Source: Streptomyces sp. AM 4-1-1
GTDB taxonomy: Bacteria; Actinomycetota; Actinomycetes; Streptomycetales; Streptomycetaceae
Assembly: GCF_029167625.1 (NCBI RefSeq)
Contig: NZ_CP119145.1
Span: 4,650,001-4,714,000 of the forward strand
DNA: 64,000 bases
Direction: 5' to 3'
Shown here piece after piece: positions 28,849 through 35,977 of this stretch; the stretch's first letter is position 1; each line of letters starts with the position of its first letter. A model generated the notes under the pieces. That model searched no databases, was not told the DNA's origin, and saw only the letters and a list, made by a program, of their open reading frames with translations. The position numbers and the translations under genes are program-made.

Positions 28849-30228
28849 GTGAGCGAGAGCGGAGCCGCGGGAGCGGCGGGAGCGGCGGAAACGGTCGCCG
28901 CGGCGATCGGCTGGCGCCGGGCGGGCGGAATCGCCGGGGCCGCGATAGGCGTGCTCGCCGCGGGCGCGGCGGCCGGGGTCGCCGTCGAGCGGCTGACCGT
29001 GGGCCGGGGGATGCGGAAGAAGGCCCGGCTGGCGCTCGACGCGTCGGGGCCTTACGGATCGCTGCGCGGACTGCCGGGCCGGGCCGTCGCGGACGACGGG
29101 ACCGAGCTGTACTACGAGGTCGACGAGGTGGACCGGGCTGTCCTGGCCGACCGGGCTGCCGCCGGGGCCGGGAGTGTGGCAGGGGTGGGGGCAGGGGCAG
29201 GGGCAGGGGCAGGGGCAGGGGCAGGGGCAGGGGCAGGGGGTGGCGGGACCGGAGCCGGGGGCGCGGATGTGGCCGGTGAGGTGCCCGGTGCCGGCCTCGG
29301 GCCGCGTCGGCGGCGTCTCTTCGGCGACAGGGTGCCCGCGCCCGTCACCGTCGTCTTCAGCCACGGCTACTGCCTCGGCCAGGATTCCTGGCACTTCCAG
29401 CGGGCGGCGCTGCGCGGCCTGGTGCGTACGGTCCACTGGGACCAGCGCAGCCACGGGCGTTCGGAGCGCGGCCGGGCGCAGGCCCGGGGCGTGCCGCTCG
29501 GGATCGACCAGCTCGGCCGCGATCTGAGGGCCGTCATCGACGCCGCCGCCCCCGAGGGCAGGCTGGTGCTGGTCGGGCACTCGATGGGCGGCATGACGAT
29601 GATGGCGCTCGCCGACCGGTTCCCGGAGCTGATCCGTGAACGGGTCGCCGCGGTCGCGTTCGTCGGGACGTCCAGCGGGAAGCTCGGTGAGGTCAACTTC
29701 GGGCTGCCGGTGGCGGGCGTGAACGCGGTACGGCGGGTGCTGCCCGGGGTGCTGAAGGCGCTCGGTTCGCAGACGGAGCTGGTGGAGCGGGGGCGGCGGG
29801 CGACCGCGGACCTCTTCGCGGGGCTGGTCAAGCGGTACTCGTTCGGGTCTAAGGACGTGGACCCGGCGGTGGCCCGGTTCGCGGAACGCCTCATCGAGTC
29901 GACCCCGATCGACGTGGTCGCGGAGTTCTACCCGGCGTTCACCGAACACGACAAGAGCGCCGCGCTTCCCGTGTTCGCGGGGATTCCGGTACTGATACTG
30001 GCGGGTGACAAGGACCTGGTCACGCCCAGTTCGCACAGCGAGGCCATCGCGGAGGTGCTGCCCGACGCGGAGCTGGTGCTGGTCCCGGACGCCGGGCACC
30101 TGGTGATGCTGGAGCACCCGGAGACGGTGACCGACCGTCTCGCGGACCTGCTCGTACGGATCGGGGCCGTACCGCCAACGACTAACGTTGGCGGGCATGG
30201 AAACACCCCACAACAGCCCGGCGGCTGA
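28849..30228 (+). CDS. Alpha/beta hydrolase with internal Ala-Gly repeat
   Basis: A 459-residue protein. A hydrophobic N-terminal segment (GGIAGAAIGVLAAGAAAGVAV, about residues 24-44) may anchor it. A repeat-encoded Ala-Gly stretch lies at about 110-130. The hydrolase domain follows: oxyanion region FSHGYCLGQDSW, nucleophile elbow GHSMGGM near 245, acid in LAGDKDLVTP and base in DAGHLVMLEH. The substrate is unknown. It lies just upstream of tsaE, whose start overlaps its end by 32 bases, so the two are probably cotranscribed. Confidence 0.92.
   Translation: MSESGAAGAAGAAETVAAAIGWRRAGGIAGAAIGVLAAGAAAGVAVERLTVGRGMRKKARLALDASGPYGSLRGLPGRAVADDGTELYYEVDEVDRAVLADRAAAGAGSVAGVGAGAGAGAGAGAGAGAGGGGTGAGGADVAGEVPGAGLGPRRRRLFGDRVPAPVTVVFSHGYCLGQDSWHFQRAALRGLVRTVHWDQRSHGRSERGRAQARGVPLGIDQLGRDLRAVIDAAAPEGRLVLVGHSMGGMTMMALADRFPELIRERVAAVAFVGTSSGKLGEVNFGLPVAGVNAVRRVLPGVLKALGSQTELVERGRRATADLFAGLVKRYSFGSKDVDPAVARFAERLIESTPIDVVAEFYPAFTEHDKSAALPVFAGIPVLILAGDKDLVTPSSHSEAIAEVLPDAELVLVPDAGHLVMLEHPETVTDRLADLLVRIGAVPPTTNVGGHGNTPQQPGG
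29191..29238 (+). repeat. (GCAGGG)8 hexanucleotide tract within a coding region
   Basis: Eight perfect copies of GCAGGG code for eight Ala-Gly pairs in the hydrolase gene starting at 28849. Being a multiple of three, copy-number change keeps the frame and only changes linker length. Confidence 0.95.
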
Positions 30229-30862
30229 GACCACCGGAACCACCGAAACCTCGGGAACCACCGCAACCTCGGGAGCGACGGGAACCTCGGGAGCGACGGG
30301 AACGACGACCGGAGCCGCCGGAGCCGCCGGAGCCGTTGCGGCCGAGGCCCGGCTCGACGTCACGTCCCCCGAACAGATGCTCGCCCTCGGCCGCCGGATC
30401 TCCGGAGTGCTGCGCCCCGGCGATCTGGTGATGCTCACGGGAGAGCTGGGCGCCGGGAAGACGACGCTCACCCGGGGGCTCGGCGAGGGCCTGGGCGTGC
30501 GCGGCGCCGTGACCTCGCCCACCTTCGTGATCGCCCGGGTGCATCCGCCGCTGGGCGACGGTCCGGCGCTCGTCCACGTCGACGCGTACCGGCTGGGCGG
30601 TGGGCTCGACGAGATGGAGGACCTGGACCTCGACGTCTCGCTGCCGGAGTCGGTGGTGGTCGTGGAGTGGGGCGACGGCAAGGTCGAGGAGCTTTCGGAC
30701 GACCGGCTGCACGTGGTGATCGACCGGGCGGTGGGCGACACGGACGACGAACGGCGCTCGGTCACGCTGACCGGGATCGGTGCGCGCTGGGCGGGGCTGC
30801 GGGCGGATCTGGGGGAGGCGGGGGCGGGGACGGAGCTTCCCCGGGGCGGCGAAGACCGCTGA
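30197..30862 (+). CDS. tsaE: tRNA threonylcarbamoyladenosine biosynthesis protein TsaE
   Basis: A 221-residue ATPase needed with TsaB and TsaD for t6A37 in ANN-reading tRNAs. The P-loop LTGELGAGKTTLTRG is near residue 90; SPTFVIARVH, HVDAYRL and VVVEWGDGKVEEL are family segments. The first 55 residues are an unusual Thr/Gly/Ala-rich stretch made of repeats such as TSGAT. ATG start at 30197, overlapping the upstream hydrolase gene by 32 bases; a TTG at 30188 is less likely. Confidence 0.94.
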   Translation: METPHNSPAAETTGTTETSGTTATSGATGTSGATGTTTGAAGAAGAVAAEARLDVTSPEQMLALGRRISGVLRPGDLVMLTGELGAGKTTLTRGLGEGLGVRGAVTSPTFVIARVHPPLGDGPALVHVDAYRLGGGLDEMEDLDLDVSLPESVVVVEWGDGKVEELSDDRLHVVIDRAVGDTDDERRSVTLTGIGARWAGLRADLGEAGAGTELPRGGEDR

Positions 30863-30973
30863 CGGGACGGCCGTGGCCAGGCTCGGGTACCACTTTCCGG
30901 CGTTCTTTCCGACGTTGTGTCGGGAAAATGTTGCGCCGGGCGGGACGGGCATGGTCGGATGGGGAGCGAGACA

Positions 30974-30993
30974 TGGTTAGGTCCGCCTAACCA
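30974..30993. promoter_or_regulatory. Perfect 8-base dyad ahead of a small gene
   Basis: TGGTTAGG at 30974-30981 and CCTAACCA at 30986-30993 are perfect inverted repeats with a TCCG centre, 30 bases upstream of the next start codon. The half sites resemble those of DtxR/IdeR-type iron boxes, but the spacing does not match the 19-base consensus. It is a candidate operator. Confidence 0.45.
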
Positions 30994-31023
30994 CGCACTC
31001 CAGAGAAGTCCCAGGAGGCATCC

Positions 31024-31278
31024 ATGCCGACGTCCGAGCGTGAAACGCGACCGCAGCCGCCGTCGCCGTCGACGGTGTCGATGAAGGATCTGCTGGCCTC
31101 GTGCGTCGCGGCCGCGGCGGTCTCCACGCCGCCCGCCCGCCAGGACGGCCAGGAGCAGGGGCAGTCGACCGAGCCGCGACGGCCGGAGCAGCGGCGGCAG
31201 GGGCAGCCTGCGGAGCAGCAGCGGCCCGTCGAGCGGCAGCCGGTGGTGCGGCCTCCGGCGCAGCGCGAAGCGGCCTGA
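31024..31278 (+). CDS. Small conserved hypothetical protein
   Basis: An 84-residue protein. The centre SMKDLLASCVAAAAVSTPP is the only ordered-looking part, a short amphipathic or hydrophobic helix with one cysteine; the rest is Gln/Pro/Arg-rich low complexity. AGGAGG precedes the ATG at good spacing and a dyad lies upstream. I recall similar short proteins at this place in other streptomycetes; no function is known to me. Confidence 0.75.
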   Translation: MPTSERETRPQPPSPSTVSMKDLLASCVAAAAVSTPPARQDGQEQGQSTEPRRPEQRRQGQPAEQQRPVERQPVVRPPAQREAA

Positions 31279-31497
31279 GCGGGGTCGTCCGAGCGGCGCC
31301 GTACCGACGGGGAGGGCGCGGACACGCAGGTCGCGGTGCCCGGTGCCGGGGCCGTACGAGAGGTGACCGTGCCGTCGCGGCCGGTCCGCGGTCGGCTCGC
31401 AGACCGTCCGTCCGGCCGTCTTTCCGCCCGCCCGCCTGCCTGGCCGGCCGCCCGCATGGCCGCACGTCCGCCCGCACGGCCGGCCGTTCTTCCGGCC

Positions 31498-32064
31498 CTA
31501 CGGAACGACGACGACCTTCGCGCCGACCGTCGCGAAGGTCCACATCGCGTCCCCGTCGGCGCGCGCCATCCGTACCCCACCGGTCTTGAGGCCCGGGTTC
31601 GGGCTCGGCATCGAGCCGTCCAGAGCCGCGCTGAACCCCACCGACACACTGTCCGCCGTCGCGAACCGCACCACGTGCTCGATCATCACGCCGTCCGAGC
31701 CCTTGATGGTGTCCGAACGCGAACTCACCTGGTAGGTACCGGGCGCCGGATTCACGGAGCTGGGCATGACGGCGAAGGTCCGGAGCGGCTTGTCCGTCAC
31801 GTCCACCAGCCAGACGCGCCGGTCCGCGAGCGCGTACACGACCCGCTTGCCGGTTCCGGAGTCCGCGGGGACGGCGAGCGAGGGCCGCGGCGAGGTCTCC
31901 GGCGGGACGCCGGGGTGCGCGGAGGCGCTGCTGGAGGGCTTCGCCGCATTGGGCGCCGCCACCGAGTCGGGGGCGTTCGCCGACGCCTGGTAGGCGAGGA
32001 AGCAGACCGCGGCGACCGCCGCCGCGGTGAGCCCGGCCACGATTCCCGAGCTTCCCCTTGCCAC
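31498..32064 (-). CDS. Secreted L,D-transpeptidase-like protein without catalytic residues
   Basis: A 188-residue GTG-started protein. The signal or anchor segment IVAGLTAAAVAAVCFLAYQAS is at about 8-28, a Ser/Pro linker follows, and residues 75-188 resemble a YkuD domain: KRVVYALADRRVWLVDVTDK, then PGTYQVSSRS, then KTGGVRMARADGDAMW. Where active enzymes carry SHGC(V/I)R, this has KTGGVR, so both the catalytic His and Cys are missing. It may bind cell wall without cross-linking. Convergent with the small gene upstream; the 219-base gap between holds GC-rich inverted repeats only. Confidence 0.82.
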   Translation of the reverse strand: MARGSSGIVAGLTAAAVAAVCFLAYQASANAPDSVAAPNAAKPSSSASAHPGVPPETSPRPSLAVPADSGTGKRVVYALADRRVWLVDVTDKPLRTFAVMPSSVNPAPGTYQVSSRSDTIKGSDGVMIEHVVRFATADSVSVGFSAALDGSMPSPNPGLKTGGVRMARADGDAMWTFATVGAKVVVVP

Positions 32065-32341
32065 CGTGCGTGCCCCTTTCGTCCTTCGTTGTCATGTTGC
32101 GTGCGAGCGGTGTACGGAGAATGTCCTGGGGCGACGTGCGGCACGCGGACGTGCCGGGCGCCGTCACGCCGGTACGCAGGCGATGGCGTCTGTCGTACAA
32201 GCGACGTAACCGCCGGTCCTACAAGCGTTTACGTCGTACTCCGCATACCCGGTGACGGTAGCAGCAGAGGCACCGCCGCACGGGACGCCGTGCCTCGGTG
32301 GGCGGAGCATGCCCCCGTCGGCGGAGCCGTAGGCTGTTTGT

Positions 32342-32995
32342 GTGCTCTTGCTCGCCGTGGATACCGCCACCCCCGCCGTCACCGTCGCCCTGCACGACGG
32401 GACATCCGTCGTCGCCGAATCCGCCCAGGTCGATGCCCGAAGGCATGGGGAGCTGCTGCTGCCCGCTGTCGACCGGGTCCTCGCCGACGCCGGACTGGAA
32501 CTCGACGCGGTGACGGACGTGGTCGTGGGCGTCGGCCCCGGTCCGTACACCGGTCTCCGTGTCGGTCTGGTGACGGCCGCCACCTTCGGCTCCGTGCTGG
32601 GCGTCCCCGTGCACGGGCTGTGCACGCTGGACGGTCTCGCGTACGCGGCCGGTCTGGACGGCCCGTTCGCCGTCGCGACGGACGCGCGCCGCAAGGAGGT
32701 CTACTGGGCGCGGTACGAGGACTCCCGTACCCGCGTCGGGGAACCCGCCGTCGACCGGCCCGCCGAGATCGCCGAACGGCTGGCCGGACTGCCGGTCGTC
32801 GGGGCGGGGGCGGCGCTGTACCCCGAGGCGTTCCCGGACGCGCGGGGACCCGAGTACGTGTCGGCCGCCGCGCTCGCCTCCCTCGCCGCCGAGCGCCTCG
32901 CGGCGGGCGCGGACTTCCTGCCGCCGACGCCGCTCTACCTCCGCAGGCCCGACGCGCAGGTCCCGAAGAACTACAAGGTGGTCACCCCGAAGTGA
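32342..32995 (+). CDS. tsaB: tRNA threonylcarbamoyladenosine biosynthesis protein TsaB
   Basis: A 217-residue GTG-started protein of the ASKHA fold, partner and scaffold of TsaD. LLLAVDTATPAVTVALHDG opens it, RRHGELLLPAVDRVL follows, and GVGPGPYTGLRVGLVTA is the family hallmark. The stop overlaps the next gene's GTG. The 277-base gap upstream to 32065 shows no gene. Confidence 0.95.
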   Translation: MLLLAVDTATPAVTVALHDGTSVVAESAQVDARRHGELLLPAVDRVLADAGLELDAVTDVVVGVGPGPYTGLRVGLVTAATFGSVLGVPVHGLCTLDGLAYAAGLDGPFAVATDARRKEVYWARYEDSRTRVGEPAVDRPAEIAERLAGLPVVGAGAALYPEAFPDARGPEYVSAAALASLAAERLAAGADFLPPTPLYLRRPDAQVPKNYKVVTPK

Positions 32996-33534
32996 CAGCC
33001 GTGCCGAAGCCGGACAGCGAGCGCGGCGCGGGCGGCGCCGGGGACGCGAAGAGGTCCGCCGTGCTGCGCGAGATGCGCTGGTGGGACATCGACGCGGTGC
33101 TGGAGCTGGAGGCCGAGCTGTTCCCGGAGGACGCCTGGTCGGCCGGGATGTTCTGGTCGGAGCTGGCGCACGCGCGCGGCCCGCACGCCACCCGCCGCTA
33201 TGTCGTCGCCGAGGAACCCGCCACCGGCCGCATCGTCGGCTACGCCGGTCTCGCGGCGGCCGGGGACCTCGCCGACGTGCAGACGATCGGCGTCACCCGC
33301 GCCCACCGGGGCAGCGGCCTGGGCGCGGAACTGCTCACCGATCTGCTGAAACACGCCACGGCCTTCGAGTGCGCCGAAGTGCTGCTCGAAGTCCGCGTCG
33401 ACAACACCCGCGCGCAGAAGCTCTACGAACGCTTCGGCTTCGAACCCATCGGCTTCCGCCGCGGCTACTACCAGCCGGGCAACGTCGACGCGCTCGTCAT
33501 GCGGCTGACCGTACAAGGAACAGAGACTGACTGA
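32992..33534 (+). CDS. rimI: Ribosomal protein S18-alanine N-acetyltransferase
   Basis: A 180-residue GNAT enzyme. The core reads [26 protein letters not shown], with the acetyl-CoA loop [15 protein letters not shown] near residue 105 and the C-terminal motif [27 protein letters not shown] start at 32992 overlaps the tsaB stop (GTGA), implying coupling; a GTG at 33001 is the alternative. The stop overlaps the tsaD ATG. The frame is open far upstream but only by chance. Confidence 0.94.
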   Translation: MTAVPKPDSERGAGGAGDAKRSAVLREMRWWDIDAVLELEAELFPEDAWSAGMFWSELAHARGPHATRRYVVAEEPATGRIVGYAGLAAAGDLADVQTIGVTRAHRGSGLGAELLTDLLKHATAFECAEVLLEVRVDNTRAQKLYERFGFEPIGFRRGYYQPGNVDALVMRLTVQGTETD

Positions 33535-34697
33535 TGGCTGACGAACCGCTCGTACTCGGCATCGAGACCTCCTGCGACGAGACCGGCGTGGGCATCGTCC
33601 GGGGCACGACGCTGCTCGCGGACGCCGTGGCGTCCAGCGTCGACACGCACGCCCGCTTCGGCGGGGTGGTGCCGGAGATCGCCTCCCGGGCCCATCTGGA
33701 GGCGATGGTTCCCACCATCGAGCGCGCCCTGAAGGACGCCGGGATCAGCGCCCGCGACCTCGACGGCATCGCCGTCACGGCGGGCCCCGGGCTGGCGGGC
33801 GCGCTGCTCGTCGGTGTCTCGGCGGCGAAGGCGTACGCGTACGCGCTGAACAAGCCGCTCTACGGGGTCAACCACCTGGCCTCGCACATCTGCGTCGACC
33901 AGCTGGAGCACGGCCCGCTGCCCGAACCGACGATGGCCCTGCTGGTCAGCGGCGGCCACTCGTCGCTGCTGCTCGCGCCGGACATCACGGCCGACGTACG
34001 GCCGCTGGGCGCCACCATCGACGACGCGGCGGGCGAGGCGTTCGACAAGATCGCCCGGGTGCTGAACCTCGGCTTTCCCGGCGGCCCGGTCATCGACCGG
34101 CTCGCGAAGGAGGGCGACCCGAAGGCCATCGCGTTCCCGCGCGGGCTCAGCGGGTCGCGCGATCCGGCGTACGACTTCTCGTTCTCCGGACTGAAGACGG
34201 CCGTCGCCCGCTGGATCGAGGCGAAGCGGGCGGCGGGCGAGGAGGTGCCGGTACGGGATGTGGCGGCGTCCTTCCAGGAGGCCGTCGTCGACGTCCTGAC
34301 CCGGAAGGCCGTGCGGGCCTGCAAGGACGAGGGCGTCGACCATTTGATGATCGGCGGCGGGGTCGCGGCCAACTCGCGGCTGCGGGCGCTGGCGCGGGAG
34401 CGGTGCGACCGGGCCGGTATCCGGCTGCGGGTGCCCCGGCCCGGACTCTGCACGGACAACGGGGCGATGGTCGCGGCGCTCGGCGCGGAGATGGTGGCGC
34501 GGAACCGGCCGGCGTCGGACCTGGAGCTGTCGGCGGACTCCTCCCTCCCGGTGACCGAGCCGCACGTGCCGGGCCATGACCACGGTGAGGGGCACGGTCA
34601 CGGCGGGGAACACGGTCACGGACACCGCCACGCCCGGACCGGGGCTGCGAGCCACGATCACGTCCACGAGATCAGCAAGGACAACCTGTACTCATGA
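33534..34697 (+). CDS. tsaD: tRNA N6-adenosine threonylcarbamoyltransferase TsaD with His-rich tail
   Basis: A 387-residue enzyme that transfers the threonylcarbamoyl group to A37 of t[15 protein letters not shown] opens it; the metal-binding His region is [23 protein letters not shown] and [13 protein letters not shown] are family motifs. The last 45 residues are a His/Gly-rich extension ([20 protein letters not shown]), longer than the short His tail I know from related species, ending in NLYS. Coupled to rimI by TGATG overlap and to the next gene by ATGA. Confidence 0.96.
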   Translation: MADEPLVLGIETSCDETGVGIVRGTTLLADAVASSVDTHARFGGVVPEIASRAHLEAMVPTIERALKDAGISARDLDGIAVTAGPGLAGALLVGVSAAKAYAYALNKPLYGVNHLASHICVDQLEHGPLPEPTMALLVSGGHSSLLLAPDITADVRPLGATIDDAAGEAFDKIARVLNLGFPGGPVIDRLAKEGDPKAIAFPRGLSGSRDPAYDFSFSGLKTAVARWIEAKRAAGEEVPVRDVAASFQEAVVDVLTRKAVRACKDEGVDHLMIGGGVAANSRLRALARERCDRAGIRLRVPRPGLCTDNGAMVAALGAEMVARNRPASDLELSADSSLPVTEPHVPGHDHGEGHGHGGEHGHGHRHARTGAASHDHVHEISKDNLYS

Positions 34698-35182
34698 ACG
34701 GCGCGTCCGGCGCGAGTGCGCCACCCGGCGCGAGCGGAACCACCGTCGCGCTGATGTGGGAGGCCCGCGCCGTGCCCGGCCGGGGCGCCGAACTGCTGGA
34801 GTGGGCCAGGGCCAGGGCCGCTGAGCTGGCCCACGAGCCGCTGCGCTCCGAACTCCTGCGGGCCCCGCAGGACCGGGTGCTCGTGCTGACCTGGTGGCGG
34901 GCGGCGTACGGCGACGAGCTCCCGGAACTGCCCGAGCCGGACGCCGGTCTGATCACCCGGCCGGTCCACCGCTGGCGCTTCGAGTCCCTGGGTGCGCCCG
35001 CGCCGGAGGCCACCGGCCCTACGGCTGCTCCGGAGGCACCGGCTGCTCCGGAGGCACCGGCTTCTCCGGAGACACAGGAGGCTCCGGCTTCTCGGGACGC
35101 TCCGGAGACACGGGAGAATCCGGACGCTCCGAAGGCGCCGGGGACCACCGCTCACCCGTCCCCCGGAGCAGCAGACCGGTGA
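34694..35182 (+). CDS. Conserved hypothetical protein downstream of tsaD
   Basis: A 162-residue protein, no named family recognised. Residues 20-98 look folded ([30 protein letters not shown], then [16 protein letters not shown]), and could be a small ferredoxin-like domain. The C-terminal 60 residues are Pro/Glu/Ala repeats coded by an 18-base repeat. The ATG overlaps the tsaD stop, so it is probably translated with tsaD. Its last 164 bases overlap the convergent TetR-type gene. Confidence 0.72.
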   Translation: MNGASGASAPPGASGTTVALMWEARAVPGRGAELLEWARARAAELAHEPLRSELLRAPQDRVLVLTWWRAAYGDELPELPEPDAGLITRPVHRWRFESLGAPAPEATGPTAAPEAPAAPEAPASPETQEAPASRDAPETRENPDAPKAPGTTAHPSPGAADR

Positions 35183-35819
35183 TGATCGCGTCGAGTTCGT
35201 CCGCCACCGAGTAGTCGGCGGCGTACTCGCGCCACCGGTCCTTGATCTCGGTCAGCCGGGGCAGCGCGGCGGCGTCCTCCTCGGTGATCATCTCCGGGAA
35301 GTACCGCTTCTGCGGAGGGTGTTCGGCGCGGTGCGCGGCGGATCTGCGGAAGACCAGGTCGCCGTAGACGTAGTGCCAGATCGTCCGGTAGAGGCGGACT
35401 GCCCGGCCGGGTGTGAGACCGCAGGCCATGGCGGAGTCGATGATCTCCTCCACCATCCACAGCGCGTCCTTGTCGGTGAGCTCACCCAGCGCCAGGATGT
35501 CCAGCACCCACGGCACCTGTCCCAGCACCTCGTGCATGTGCAGGGTCACGGCGAGCAGCCGCTCCCTCGGCTCGGCCGGCAGCTCGGGGCGCGGGAGGGC
35601 GGCGGCGGTTCCGGACAGGGTGAGCATCAGCAGCTCGTCCTTGTCCCGTACGTAGTGGTAGAGCGCCATCGGCGTGCTGCCGAGCTCCTTCGCCACCCGT
35701 CGCATGCTCAGGGCGCCGAGCCCTTCTTCCTCGATGATGCGCCGCGCGGTGGCGACCATCGCGTCCGGGTCGAGCCTGCGCGGGCGGCCCACGGAACGCT
35801 TCTTCTCTGTGCCTGACAC
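35019..35819 (-). CDS. TetR family transcriptional regulator
   Basis: A 266-residue regulator with GTG start. The N-terminal helix-turn-helix reads ALSMRRVAKELGSTPMALYHYVRDKDELL at about residues 35-64; the ligand-binding part resembles the TetR_C type. The last 35 residues are Pro/Glu/Val repeats ([10 protein letters not shown]) coded by a region also used in the opposite strand. It is divergent from an MFS exporter with a palindromic operator between, so it probably represses that exporter. Confidence 0.92.
   Translation of the reverse strand: MSGTEKKRSVGRPRRLDPDAMVATARRIIEEEGLGALSMRRVAKELGSTPMALYHYVRDKDELLMLTLSGTAAALPRPELPAEPRERLLAVTLHMHEVLGQVPWVLDILALGELTDKDALWMVEEIIDSAMACGLTPGRAVRLYRTIWHYVYGDLVFRRSAAHRAEHPPQKRYFPEMITEEDAAALPRLTEIKDRWREYAADYSVADELDAIITGLLLRGTGERWSPAPSERPDSPVSPERPEKPEPPVSPEKPVPPEQPVPPEQP
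35023..35076. repeat. 18-base tandem repeat in overlapping 3' ends
   Basis: Three units of 18 bases (35023-35040, 35041-35058, 35059-35076, the last degenerate), each holding the palindrome CTCCGGAG, are read on the plus strand as Ala/Pro/Glu repeats and on the minus strand as Pro/Glu/Val repeats. Confidence 0.85.
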
Positions 35820-35913
35820 CTGGGCATTCTCTCCCCCTCCCCTCGGACGAGGCCGTCCTTCCCCCCCAGGTGAGGCGGTCCGCCTTCCTGCGACGAGACC
35901 GTCCGGCTAGTTT

Positions 35914-35927
35914 CTATACGCGTATAG
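35914..35927. promoter_or_regulatory. Palindromic operator between tetR-type gene and MFS gene
   Basis: CTATACGCGTATAG is a perfect 14-base palindrome in the 158-base divergent gap. TATAGT at 35923-35928, overlapping its right end, could be the -10 of the exporter gene, so binding of the regulator would block transcription. The -35 is not clear. Confidence 0.7.
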
Positions 35928-35977
35928 TATTCACTTGTCGGGTGCTGGACCGAATGACGACAAGGGAAGGGGATGCC

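Noticed and set aside
27514..30765. A 1083-residue open frame on the minus strand
   Set aside because: It lies opposite alr, the hydrolase and tsaE, which have clear family motifs. Its Arg/Pro/Ser-rich translation is the usual GC-bias shadow. The same holds for long minus-strand frames at 9047-10852, 19433-21640, 25695-28025 and 60381-62933.
30974..30993. Dyad considered as a true DmdR/IdeR iron box
   Set aside because: The half sites are 4 bases apart, where the 19-base consensus needs a different spacing. It is kept only as a candidate operator of unknown factor.
31336..32991. Extension of the rimI frame by 552 residues upstream
   Set aside because: It runs antisense through the L,D-transpeptidase-like gene and through tsaB in another frame. 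The GNAT fold needs only the part from about 32992.
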